Assembly (NCBI GenBank): GCA_002399735.1
Contig: DHEF01000003.1
Span: 1 to 22,249 of the forward strand
DNA: 22,249 nucleotides
Source of the DNA: Chitinophagaceae bacterium UBA4857
GTDB lineage: Bacteria > Bacteroidota > Bacteroidia > Chitinophagales > Chitinophagaceae
Direction: 5' to 3'
Part shown: positions 7,188 through 15,186 of the stretch, one piece after another
Layout of the letters: the number at the start of each line of letters is the position of its first letter
How positions within the stretch are numbered: the stretch's first letter is position 1
Notes under the pieces: generated by a model
What the model saw: only the letters and a program-made list of their open reading frames with translations
Database searches by the model: none
What the model was told of the DNA's origin: nothing
Translations under genes and position numbers: made by a program

Positions 7188-7922
7188 ATGCGTACTTTTG
7201 GTTTAATCGGAAACCCTTTAACACATTCTTTTTCCAAGAAATATTTTACGGAAAAGTTTGAGAAGGAAAATATTTCCGGTTGCCGTTATGAGCTATATCC
7301 GTTAAAGCACATAGAACAGTTGCCGGCTTTGTTGCAACAAGTACCGGATCTGGTTGGGTTAAACGTTACCATTCCTTATAAAGAACAGGTAATTGCTTAT
7401 TTAGATAAACAATCACCGGCAGTACAACAAATAAAAGCCTGCAACTGTATTCATATTGTAGATGGCAGATTGATAGGCTTTAATACCGATGTGTTAGGCT
7501 TTCAGCAATCCTTACAACAACAGTTACAACCACATCATACACACGCTTTAATTTTAGGCACCGGTGGTGCTGCCAAAGCTGTAGCATTTGCTTTACAACA
7601 ATTACAGTTGTCTTACCGGTTTGTATCGCGTAAAACAAGTGACCATACAATAGGATACAATGACTTGTCTGCACTAGTTATGCAGCAGCATACACTTATC
7701 ATTAATACTACACCATTAGGTACTTACCCTAATATACAAGAAGCCCCAGCCATACCTTATCAGCTTTTAACGTCGCAACATCATTTATACGACTTAGTAT
7801 ACAATCCCTCCGAAACTCTTTTTCTTCAACAAGGAAAACACTATGGTGCGCAAATACAAAACGGCGCCGATATGTTAGTAATACAAGCCGAAGAAAGCTG
7901 GAAAATTTGGAACAGTTTATAA
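7188..7922 (+). CDS. aroE: Shikimate dehydrogenase (NADP+)
   Basis: AroE reduces 3-dehydroshikimate to shikimate with NADPH in aromatic amino acid synthesis. The substrate site is visible: Ser14 and Ser16 in NPLTHSFSK, Lys65 in NVTIPYKE and Asp101 in GFNTDVLGF, the catalytic Lys/Asp pair. The NADP loop LGTGGAAKA starts near residue 123 and an NADP-type SRK follows in VSRKTSD. The C-terminal helix carries GADMLVIQAEESW, which contains the conserved glutamine. At 244 residues it is slightly short compared with enzymes of about 270, as is common in Bacteroidota. It starts 2 bp after comA and is probably coupled to it. Downstream, 7923-8204 holds no convincing gene. Confidence 0.95.
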   Translation: MRTFGLIGNPLTHSFSKKYFTEKFEKENISGCRYELYPLKHIEQLPALLQQVPDLVGLNVTIPYKEQVIAYLDKQSPAVQQIKACNCIHIVDGRLIGFNTDVLGFQQSLQQQLQPHHTHALILGTGGAAKAVAFALQQLQLSYRFVSRKTSDHTIGYNDLSALVMQQHTLIINTTPLGTYPNIQEAPAIPYQLLTSQHHLYDLVYNPSETLFLQQGKHYGAQIQNGADMLVIQAEESWKIWNSL

Positions 7923-8163
7923 GTGTAATTGCCTATTCGGCTTCAAAAACATCCTGCTCATCGAAAAAATAAAATCTTACTTACGCTGCATATTAGTTTT
8001 GCTAACCGTTTACAAATTATTTCTCCAATCTTCTATTACAAAAGCCTCAGTATTCCTAATAAACCTAGGTTAATAACTTATATGTTTTTTTGCCAAGGCT
8101 CCTGCAAAAGTTAAAAGTACAACTGTTAGCAAATGCACCAGCTTAATTATTTTATTATACCTG

Positions 8164-8192
8164 TTTGTACATAATGCTTGTCTATAGATTTT
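8164..8192 (+). promoter_or_regulatory. Possible promoter of the BspA-like gene
   Basis: TTTG at 8164-8167 is followed after 17 bp by TAGATTTT at 8185-8192, one base short of TAnnTTTG. It lies 12 bp before the ATG at 8205. Spacing and -7 match are both imperfect, so this is a weak candidate. Confidence 0.3.
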
Positions 8193-8204
8193 TAAAGTGA
8201 AAAC

Positions 8205-10163
8205 ATGAAATTAATTTTTACCCTTTTATTGTTGAGTTTTACAACCGCAATGGCTATTGCGCAAACACCCTTCATTACCAGGTGGAACACAGGTTCCGGT
8301 ACCTCCATTGCATTTCCAGGAGTGGGAAATAATTATACCATTAGAGTGAAAAATGCAGCAGGTACTGTTGTTCAAACGCATACAGGTATTACCCGTACCT
8401 TAGGTACTAATTTTTTAATCACGGGATTAACTGCTGGAGCAAATTATAACATTGAAGTATCAAATGCTGCTACAGGGGGCTTTCGTCAATTTTTTGCACC
8501 GTCATCTGGCACTGATATACTTAAACTAAGAGGAGTACAAAAATGGGGCGATATAAACTGGTTAACCATGCGTGAATCATTTAAAGGTGCTGTTAATATG
8601 CAGGTAGCAGATACAGCAGGTGTATTAATATTACCCAGGGATATTGGTTATATGTTTGCCAATTGTACGGGATTAACCGGTAACGCATCCTTTAATACAT
8701 GGAACACCAATAATGTAGAATTAATGGATGCAATGTTTTTTAGCGCCACTAATTTCAATACCGCAATCGGAGCTTGGAATACCGCAAATGTTACCAATAT
8801 GCATTCAGTTTTTGAATACGCATCTTCCTTTAATCAAAATATTAACACCTGGAATACGGCAAAGGTCACTGATATGTCACAAATGTTTCATGCTGCAAAT
8901 CATTTTAACCAGCCTTTAGATAGTTGGAATACTTCCAATGTTACCACCATGCACTCCATGTTTGAAGAAGCATACGTATTTAATCAACCTTTAAATACCA
9001 ATACTGTTACCGGTGCTTGGAACACTGCAAAGGTTATTAATATGGCACAGATGTTTCAGAATGCATCTGTGTTTAATCAACCCCTAAATAATTGGAATAC
9101 TGCAGCCGTAACCACAATGGCCGCAATGTTTCACTCGGCTACAATTTTTAACCAACCTATTGGTAATTGGAACACCGCTAATGTACTTACCATGCGAGAC
9201 ATGTTTGGTAGAGCCGCCGCATTTGACCAACCCTTAAATACCTGGGTTGTATCAAACGTTACAACCATGAATGGTATGTTTGCCTATGCGTCATCTTTTA
9301 ATCAACCTTTAGATACCTGGAATACGGCTAATGTTACTGACATGTACGGTATGTTTGGTTTAGCAGCATCTTTTAACCAAAACATTGGCATGTGGAATTT
9401 GAGTAGTGTGAATGATGTGGTATTAATGCTTTCTTATTCTGGCCTTAGTTGTATAAATTATACTAACACACTTATTGGCTGGGCAGGCGCGAGCACCACA
9501 CCTAATAACTTAAATCTGGGAGCCCATATGTTAGACTATGGTAGTGCTGCAATGGCAGCAATAACCACCCTTACTACCACAAAAGGTTGGACAATTATTC
9601 ATGGAGGTTCTTGCGAAATACCACTGCCGGTACAGTTAGTATCCTTAGATGCAAAATTACAAGGCACACAAGTAAACCTGACATGGGTTACAGCAAGCGA
9701 AACTAACAACAAAGGGTTTTATGTACAAAGAAGTACAGATGGTATCAACTGGCAGCGTTTGTTTTTTGTACATACAAAAGCAGTAAATGGTAATACCAAT
9801 CATTCATTACAATATAACTATACCGATAACCAACCAAGCAATGGCAAAAATTTGTATCGCTTAGAGCAAATTGATTTTGACGAAAAATTTCAGTTCAGCA
9901 AAGTGGTGCATATTAACGTTACATCACCATTTGCTATACATGTTTTCCCTAATCCTGCAACAAAAAGAATAACTGTTTCAGGATTAAAAGGTAGCGGAAA
10001 ATTATACCTTACAAATATGTCAGGCCAACATTTACAAGTAGTTAATATCAACACCAGTAACTGCGATATTAATGTACAAAATTTACCAACCGGCATTTAC
10101 TTAGTCTCTGTAATAGATAACAACGGACTACAAGTTGCCAGTCAAAAAATTATAAAACAGTAA
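8205..10163 (+). CDS. BspA-like (DUF285) surface protein with T9SS sorting domain
   Basis: This 652-residue protein is predicted to be exported and then secreted or attached to the surface by the type IX secretion system. It begins with a signal peptide (residues 1-20, hydrophobic LIFTLLLLSFTTAMA, cleavage near AIAQ). Residues of about 25-110 look like a fibronectin-type beta domain. Residues 147-405 are ten copies of a 25-residue module (MF-x-A-x-x-FNQPL-x-x-WNT-x-NVT-x-M), the BspA/DUF285 leucine-rich-like repeat found in surface adhesins and Mycoplasma lipoproteins. Residues of about 475-570 are the beta domain often placed before T9SS tails (LPVQLVSLDA, TASETNNKGFYVQRS). The end, from FPNPATKRITV to GIYLVSVIDNN, is a type A sorting domain. 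The gene stands alone, so ligand and role are unknown; adhesion is an inference from the family. Confidence 0.9.
   Translation: MKLIFTLLLLSFTTAMAIAQTPFITRWNTGSGTSIAFPGVGNNYTIRVKNAAGTVVQTHTGITRTLGTNFLITGLTAGANYNIEVSNAATGGFRQFFAPSSGTDILKLRGVQKWGDINWLTMRESFKGAVNMQVADTAGVLILPRDIGYMFANCTGLTGNASFNTWNTNNVELMDAMFFSATNFNTAIGAWNTANVTNMHSVFEYASSFNQNINTWNTAKVTDMSQMFHAANHFNQPLDSWNTSNVTTMHSMFEEAYVFNQPLNTNTVTGAWNTAKVINMAQMFQNASVFNQPLNNWNTAAVTTMAAMFHSATIFNQPIGNWNTANVLTMRDMFGRAAAFDQPLNTWVVSNVTTMNGMFAYASSFNQPLDTWNTANVTDMYGMFGLAASFNQNIGMWNLSSVNDVVLMLSYSGLSCINYTNTLIGWAGASTTPNNLNLGAHMLDYGSAAMAAITTLTTTKGWTIIHGGSCEIPLPVQLVSLDAKLQGTQVNLTWVTASETNNKGFYVQRSTDGINWQRLFFVHTKAVNGNTNHSLQYNYTDNQPSNGKNLYRLEQIDFDEKFQFSKVVHINVTSPFAIHVFPNPATKRITVSGLKGSGKLYLTNMSGQHLQVVNINTSNCDINVQNLPTGIYLVSVIDNNGLQVASQKIIKQ
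8643..9419 (+). repeat. Ten tandem 75-bp coding repeats (DUF285 modules)
   Basis: The coding region repeats every 75 bp, giving ten protein modules. The first has 28 residues, the fifth has 31 because of a six-residue insertion (residues near TNTVTG), and the others have 25. Conserved positions are MF at the start, FNQ in the middle and WNT-x-x-V near the end. Copies differ at many codons, so they are diverged rather than recent duplicates. Confidence 0.9.
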
Positions 10164-10175
10164 TTTCAAAGTCGT

Positions 10176-10318
10176 CGCAGGTAAACAGGGCGTCCCCCTG
10201 CGGGTCGGGCTTTCCGCTACAAGTCCTTACCCATTTACCCCAAACAGCTCGTACCTCGCTTTATGTACTAATACGGGCTCCGGGCTTTTCGCTGCAATCC
10301 CTAACGCAATTTTGCAGC
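10176..10318. repeat. Dispersed two-block repeat, copy 1
   Basis: This lies between two convergent genes. Block 1 (10209-10227) matches 15077-15095 in reverse complement at 18 of 19 bases. Block 2 (10275-10299, 25 bp) matches 15034-15058 exactly in reverse complement. The spacer is 47 bp here. A hairpin CGCAGG/CCTGCG (10176-10181 with 10197-10202) lies before block 1, and GCTGCAA/TTGCAGC (10291-10297 with 10312-10318) overlaps the end of block 2. GC content is well above the surrounding genes. It may end transcription from both sides, but there is no T-run. Confidence 0.8.
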
Positions 10319-10355
10319 TACAAATATTAGTTGGTAACCTACATGGATGATTTTT

Positions 10356-11789
10356 TTATTCATTTTCATCTGCTGTAACATGTATTTTTTTAATGGGTTT
10401 TATAACCACAAAAACAATGAACAGGTAAACAATTAAACAAGCAATAACCTTAACGGCCAAGGCAATAATCGGGGCTATTGTCATCATGTTTACAGCATAA
10501 ATAATTGGATAAAAACTTAGAGCGGTTACTACTGCAACACCAAATGCCTTTACCGAAAAAACGGGTAATGCAGGAAGGTGTTTTTTTATGGATGACAGGT
10601 TAAGTATAAGTAATACAAATTCTGCAATTAATAAAGCAATACACATACCTATTGCCTGATAATAATAAGCTCCTGCAAAAGCCAGCGCAAAGAATAACAG
10701 ACAAGCTGCCAGCAGGTTTATAAAGTAACTTTTATCGTAGTGGTTAGCCATTAATACAGGATTGCTGTAATAAAGGCTAATGGATTTTATAATGGGATAT
10801 AAAGCCAATATTCTTAAATCGGGGATAGCACCGATAAAGCTTTCGCCTAAAAAAACGGGTATAATTTCGTCGGCTAGCAAAAAAATACCCATACTTAAAG
10901 GAGTGGCAAAAAGTATAATTAATTGAATACTGAATGTAAGTTGTTGTTTCAGTTGCTGCTGTTTGTTTTGTGCTTTTAAGGCAACAATCGAAGGGAAGAA
11001 AACATACATTGAATCGGTGATAAGAGAACTGGAAATACGTACTATTTTTACGGTAAAAGCGTATAAACCAACAGTGGTGGCAGAAGCTACAATGCCAATA
11101 ATTACATTGTCTAATAATAAAGGCATTGCAGCTAAAATACTGATAGCATTTATTGTCATTATTTGCTTTACATATTTTAAACCAGATGTAAAGTCAAAGG
11201 AGAATAACTTTTTCCTTATTACATTATAAAAATTGAGCCCCACATTGGTAATAGCCGAAAAAACGATGATAGCATAATAAGCCAAATAGTCGTCAGGGGA
11301 CTTAACAAAAATATAAATTGACGCAATGCCGGCTATTCTTACAAGTATAGCTCTAATTGCAATGTATTTAAATGATTCCTGCCCATAAAAATACCATTCG
11401 CAAGCAAAAGCATTTGCAAAGAGATATAGGTAAGAAAATATAAGAATGGTCGGATCTTCATAATGAGACCGTAATACAACAACAAAACACGAGAAAATAA
11501 GTATAGCAAGTAATGAACTTAGTATATGAAGCGATAATAGCGAACTTACCGTTTTGTTTAATTTAAGCGGATTGTTCTTATACTTTGCTACTTCTCTTAC
11601 ACCATAAGTCATAATGCCAAACTCGGCAATGATGGTAAAGTAAAAAGCAAAAGAATCGGCAAAACTAACCTGGCCAATACCGTTGGGGGTAAGTGTTCTG
11701 GCTATGTAGGGAATCGTAAACAAAGGGAATATTATCTGGCTTACAGATAATAGCAGGTTATAAGATAAGTTTACTTTTATTTTTGACAT
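10356..11789 (-). CDS. Wzx-type polysaccharide flippase / O-antigen transporter
   Basis: This is an integral inner-membrane protein of the MOP superfamily that would move lipid-linked glycans across the cytoplasmic membrane. It has about 12-14 hydrophobic segments spread over its whole length. The N-terminal signature is present: LSYNLLLSVSQIIFPLFTIP, then YIARTLTPNGIGQVSFADS, then EFGIMTYGVREVAKYK. The length is standard for the family. The frame is open to a GTG at 11795, but I chose the ATG at 11789 because AAGGG lies 5 bases before it, a rare clear Shine-Dalgarno here. It is the last gene of the operon glmU-like, tpiA, GT4, flippase, 33 bp or more after the glycosyltransferase, which suggests export of the glycan that enzyme helps make. 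The exact glycan is unknown. Confidence 0.88.
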   Translation of the reverse strand: MSKIKVNLSYNLLLSVSQIIFPLFTIPYIARTLTPNGIGQVSFADSFAFYFTIIAEFGIMTYGVREVAKYKNNPLKLNKTVSSLLSLHILSSLLAILIFSCFVVVLRSHYEDPTILIFSYLYLFANAFACEWYFYGQESFKYIAIRAILVRIAGIASIYIFVKSPDDYLAYYAIIVFSAITNVGLNFYNVIRKKLFSFDFTSGLKYVKQIMTINAISILAAMPLLLDNVIIGIVASATTVGLYAFTVKIVRISSSLITDSMYVFFPSIVALKAQNKQQQLKQQLTFSIQLIILFATPLSMGIFLLADEIIPVFLGESFIGAIPDLRILALYPIIKSISLYYSNPVLMANHYDKSYFINLLAACLLFFALAFAGAYYYQAIGMCIALLIAEFVLLILNLSSIKKHLPALPVFSVKAFGVAVVTALSFYPIIYAVNMMTIAPIIALAVKVIACLIVYLFIVFVVIKPIKKIHVTADENE

Positions 11790-11828
11790 GTACACCCTTG
11801 GTTACTGTAAAGAACGTATTTTTTACAG

Positions 11829-12989
11829 TTAGCCCTCATAAAAGGCTAAAAAATCTGTTGCTATTTTTTTATAATTAAAAGCATTTGTACCATTAATGGA
11901 TATCAATTGCCGGTTATAGCTTGCATATTGGTTGTACATTGTATGCATTGCATCATATAATGCTTGCTCGTTTATTGAATTTACTAATATTCCGTTTTCG
12001 TTATTTATTACCTCTCTGATACCTCCGGCATGAGAAGATATTACCGGCAAGCCGCAGCATAGTGCTTCAAGTATTACACAGGGCAGATTTTCAAAATCAC
12101 TGAAAAGTATAAAAGCGTCCGCATCTTTCATGGATTGTGCAACAGCTGTATAAGCAATTTCGCCAGTAAAAGTAATATGGGGACTTAAATTATGCTCATC
12201 AACCATATTAACTAAATCCTGATTGAAAGGACCCACTAAAACCAGTTTGACATTATTGTTATTAGCAGCAAGTTTAGCAAAACTCCCAATAATTTGGGTT
12301 ACATTTTTATGTGGTGATACGAGTGAGGAAACGTGGATAAAAGTAAACGCTGTATTTCCTTTATTGTTATCATTATAATTAAAAAGGGAAGTATCTACCA
12401 CATTAGGAATGACAGCTGCATTTTTAACAGGAAAAAAATTTCTGATTTTTTCTAATACATCCAGAGAAACAGTAGAAACTTTCTTTGCTTCGGTAAATAC
12501 TTTTTGGGTCATTAACCGATGCAAAAAAGGCCTTTTTTCAAATGCATCAAAACTATAGGGTACGTAATGGCTAGAATGTTCGGTTACAAAATAATCAATA
12601 CCAAACTTTCTTTTGATCCACTGTGCCAGTACTCCGGCCTTTAAAGGTATATGTACATGTAAAATTTCGGGCTTACCATGAATGTTAAAATAGTTTTTGA
12701 GGAGTTGCTTTGCTTTTTTACGGTAAAGGATATTATACCTGATTGTATCAAGTAATGACCAGCCAGTCTTACTGAATTTAAAATGATAAATGATTTCAGT
12801 AAGACCGTCAGTCGTATGTTCAATATATATGTCTTTTTTTTCTTCCTGCTCAATGCCGCCCTGCGCTATATAAATTACTGTAACCGGATTAAGTAAAGCC
12901 AATGCTTTAGCATGTCGCTGGATAAAATCGCCTTCAAAAGGTGAATTTTTATTGGGATACCAACTGGCAAGCCAAAGTATTTTTTTCAT
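11829..12989 (-). CDS. Glycosyltransferase family 4 (GT-B fold)
   Basis: This 386-residue cytoplasmic enzyme has the two Rossmann halves of a GT-B retaining transferase. The N-terminal half opens with ILWLASWYPNKNSPFEGDFI, containing the loop typical of bacterial GT4 enzymes that build envelope glycans. The C-terminal half starts near FTFIHVSSLVSPHKN and has the EX7E motif at Glu300 and Glu308 (ENLPCVILE), followed by GLPVISSHAGGIREVI, which binds the nucleotide sugar. No signal peptide or membrane helix is seen. Donor and acceptor cannot be read from the sequence. It lies 20 bp after tpiA and before the flippase, so it probably adds a sugar to a lipid-linked glycan that the flippase exports. 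Confidence 0.9.
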   Translation of the reverse strand: MKKILWLASWYPNKNSPFEGDFIQRHAKALALLNPVTVIYIAQGGIEQEEKKDIYIEHTTDGLTEIIYHFKFSKTGWSLLDTIRYNILYRKKAKQLLKNYFNIHGKPEILHVHIPLKAGVLAQWIKRKFGIDYFVTEHSSHYVPYSFDAFEKRPFLHRLMTQKVFTEAKKVSTVSLDVLEKIRNFFPVKNAAVIPNVVDTSLFNYNDNNKGNTAFTFIHVSSLVSPHKNVTQIIGSFAKLAANNNNVKLVLVGPFNQDLVNMVDEHNLSPHITFTGEIAYTAVAQSMKDADAFILFSDFENLPCVILEALCCGLPVISSHAGGIREVINNENGILVNSINEQALYDAMHTMYNQYASYNRQLISINGTNAFNYKKIATDFLAFYEG

Positions 12990-13009
12990 AAGCAGGTATT
13001 ACAGCAGGC

Positions 13010-13771
13010 TTATTGTAAGGCTTTTATAATAGCAATAAACTCATCAGCTTTTAATGATGCACCGCCTACAAGGCCACCATCCACATCGGGGCTGGCAAAT
13101 ATTTCAACAGCATTAGCAGCTTTTACACTACCACCGTATAAGATAGGAATAGTATTGGCTACATCATTACCGTATTGCCCTTCTATATTTGAACGCAAGT
13201 AAGCATGAATTTCCTGAGCTTGTTCAGTAGTTGCTGTTTTACCGGTGCCAATAGCCCAGATGGGTTCGTAGGCAATCACAATTTTAGAAATTTCTTCGGC
13301 TGATAAATGATATAATGACTCTTTTAATTGTACCGCTACAAATTCGTTTTGTTTGTTTTCTTCTCTAACCGATAATGGCTCACCACAACAAAAAATAGGC
13401 GTGATATTATTGGCTAAACAAATATTTACTTTTTCGGCCAGTACAGCATTTGTTTCATTAAAATACTCACGGCGTTCGCTATGCCCAATAACGCAATACT
13501 TTATACCTATTGAGTGTAACATAGAAGCAGCTACTTCACCTGTATAAGCACCGGATGCTTTGTTGTAACAATTTTGGGCAGCAACAAAGTAGTTTTTTTC
13601 TTCGTCAGTTAAACTTTTGCTCATGGTTAAATACGGCGAAGGAACAGCGAATATAGCTTGCTGGTGAGGTGCCAGTTCTATATTAGCGCTTAATATTTCA
13701 TTTAATAAAGTTTCTCCTTCCTGAAAAGTTAAATTCATTTTCCAGTTGGCTGCGGCAATTTGTTTTCTCAT
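13010..13771 (-). CDS. tpiA: Triosephosphate isomerase
   Basis: TpiA interconverts dihydroxyacetone phosphate and glyceraldehyde-3-phosphate. All catalytic residues are visible: Asn9 and Lys11 in AANWKMN, His97 in VIGHSERR and Glu169 in VIAYEPIWAIGTGK. The phosphate-binding end ILYGGSVKAAN and DGGLVGGASL is intact. At 253 residues it is full length. It sits 9 bp after the alternative glmU and 20 bp before the glycosyltransferase, so this central glycolytic enzyme is placed inside an operon for envelope glycan synthesis. The pfkA-pyk pair is upstream, separated by a terminator and a repeat. Confidence 0.98.
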   Translation of the reverse strand: MRKQIAAANWKMNLTFQEGETLLNEILSANIELAPHQQAIFAVPSPYLTMSKSLTDEEKNYFVAAQNCYNKASGAYTGEVAASMLHSIGIKYCVIGHSERREYFNETNAVLAEKVNICLANNITPIFCCGEPLSVREENKQNEFVAVQLKESLYHLSAEEISKIVIAYEPIWAIGTGKTATTEQAQEIHAYLRSNIEGQYGNDVANTIPILYGGSVKAANAVEIFASPDVDGGLVGGASLKADEFIAIIKALQ

Positions 13772-13780
13772 TTTGTATGC

Positions 13781-14962
13781 TTAAATATGATTGTAAATAT
13801 AGTTTAATAAGTTTTTTTCTGTTGTTGTTACACTGCTATGCTTTAGCTTTTTCCAGTTATTTATATGTTCCAATGCTTTGTCAAAGTCATACTTAGTACT
13901 ATCATCAATACCCCAGGCAAAGGATGGGATAAACTTTGGTGTAAGTCCGTTGGTAAATACATTAGCACCAACGCCAATGACAGTACCGGTATTAATGGAA
14001 GTATTAATGGCCACTCTGGCATAATCGCCCATTAAAACACCACATTTTTTACCCGCATTGTGTTTGCCATTGGGCTGCCAGATAAATACATCGTTGGCTG
14101 TATTTTTTAAATTACTGTTGCTTACGCCCGCACCAATATTACACCATTCGCCAATTACCGAATCGCCCAGGTAACCATCGTGTGCTTTATTGGAATGGCC
14201 AAAGATGACGGAGTTTTTTATTTCGCCACCCACAACAGAGTGGGGACCAATGGTTGTGGCACCATAAATTTTTGCACCCATTTTTACAACAGTACCTTCA
14301 CCAATGGCAAAAGGTCCACGAATAATAGTGCCTTCCATAATGGTTACATTTTTGCCAATGTAAACCGGTCCGCTAGTGGCATTAATTATGGTACCTAAAC
14401 CAATACTGGCACCTTCTTCTATAAAAATGTTTTCGGACTGTTGTGTTTGTACAAAACCGGGTATGGACTGTGATATACGTTGATTAACAATTAAGGCAAA
14501 ATCTTCACGAATAGCCCAATCGTTTTTATTAAAAATATCCCAGGAATGTTGAATAATATGTAACGGTTGATGAAAAGGAATTGACTGGTTTACTTTTATT
14601 TGCTTTTGTTCATTTATATCCTGCTTGCTTAGTTTATAAATAATATGCAAACCATCGATGGTTGTAATTACCTGACCATGTTGTAATTGTTGTACAGCCT
14701 GTACTAATGCAGGCGTAGGTAATACATTGCCATGTATTAAATAACAATCGCCGTTTTGTACTGCCTCCACTAAATCTACCGACGCAGGTGTGTCTTTGTA
14801 AGTATCTTCTTTTTTATTAAAGGAAGGTAACTGCAATAGTTTTTCCCATTTTTCACGGATGGTTAAAATACCAACACGTATATCCTGTAAATGCCTGGTT
14901 AAGGTAAAGGGATATAAATTTTCAGGTTGACAAAACTCCTCGGTAAAAATGATTTTATGCAT
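13781..14962 (-). CDS. GlmU-like sugar nucleotidyltransferase/acetyltransferase (Bacteroidota alternative type)
   Basis: The 393-residue protein matches the layout of the family called alternative GlmU, thought to make UDP-N-acetylglucosamine from glucosamine-1-phosphate. The N-terminal part has the motif LYPFTLTRHLQDIRVGILTI near residues 16-35, instead of the GxGxRM-type loop of classical GlmU. From about residue 180 a left-handed beta-helix is evident: many I-G-x-x-x hexapeptides such as SIGLGTI, YIGKNVTIMEGTII and AIGEGTVVKMGAKI, ending with GVGANVFTNG. It starts the operon that continues with tpiA, a glycosyltransferase and a flippase. UDP-GlcNAc would feed peptidoglycan, lipopolysaccharide and possibly that glycan. 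The activity is inferred from the family; no experiment is implied. Confidence 0.85.
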   Translation of the reverse strand: MHKIIFTEEFCQPENLYPFTLTRHLQDIRVGILTIREKWEKLLQLPSFNKKEDTYKDTPASVDLVEAVQNGDCYLIHGNVLPTPALVQAVQQLQHGQVITTIDGLHIIYKLSKQDINEQKQIKVNQSIPFHQPLHIIQHSWDIFNKNDWAIREDFALIVNQRISQSIPGFVQTQQSENIFIEEGASIGLGTIINATSGPVYIGKNVTIMEGTIIRGPFAIGEGTVVKMGAKIYGATTIGPHSVVGGEIKNSVIFGHSNKAHDGYLGDSVIGEWCNIGAGVSNSNLKNTANDVFIWQPNGKHNAGKKCGVLMGDYARVAINTSINTGTVIGVGANVFTNGLTPKFIPSFAWGIDDSTKYDFDKALEHINNWKKLKHSSVTTTEKNLLNYIYNHI

Positions 14963-15033
14963 AACAGGCCATTGAATATTTTATAGTTCGCAGACGATGT
15001 GATGATGGTTGAACTACTGTTGAAGGGCTGCCC

Positions 15034-15095
15034 GATTGCAGCGAAAAGCCCGGAGCCCCCGACGATAGGAGGGGCGAGGACTTTTAGCGGAAAGC
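15034..15095. repeat. Dispersed two-block repeat, copy 2
   Basis: This is the inverted counterpart of the copy at 10209-10299. The 25-bp block (15034-15058) is exact and the 19-bp block (15077-15095) has one mismatch. The spacer is 18 bp instead of 47 bp. It lies between the pyk terminator and the glmU-like gene, thus within the expected promoter region or leader of that operon. The frame crossing it on the minus strand is not a credible gene. Confidence 0.8.
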
Positions 15096-15143
15096 GGGAA
15101 CAAAAGCTGACAGGAGTTACTACTGCTGACAGCCCCAAAAAAG

Positions 15144-15183
15144 AAAAAGTATTGCAACCGGTATGTTGATTGCAATACTTTTT
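15144..15183 (-). terminator. Terminator after pyk
   Basis: A perfect 14-bp stem (15144-15157 with 15170-15183) encloses a 12-base loop. Read on the minus strand it begins 3 bp after the pyk stop codon and is followed by C and six T residues. It is a typical rho-independent terminator and separates the pfkA-pyk unit from the glmU-like operon. Confidence 0.92.
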
Positions 15184-15186
15184 TAT

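Noticed and set aside
7929..8114. 61-codon open frame between aroE and the BspA-like gene
   Set aside because: It starts at a non-ATG codon 6 bp after aroE, has no recognisable domain and a composition like translated A/T-rich spacer; no promoter or ribosome-binding signal supports it.
10176..10318. Possible CRISPR or attachment site in the GC-rich spacer
   Set aside because: There is only one copy of each block here, no regular spacing, no cas or integrase gene and no tRNA; it fits a dispersed repeat better.
14899..15138. 79-codon minus-strand frame across the start of the glmU-like gene
   Set aside because: It overlaps the true gene in another frame and runs through the dispersed repeat; its GC-rich protein segment is just the repeat translated.
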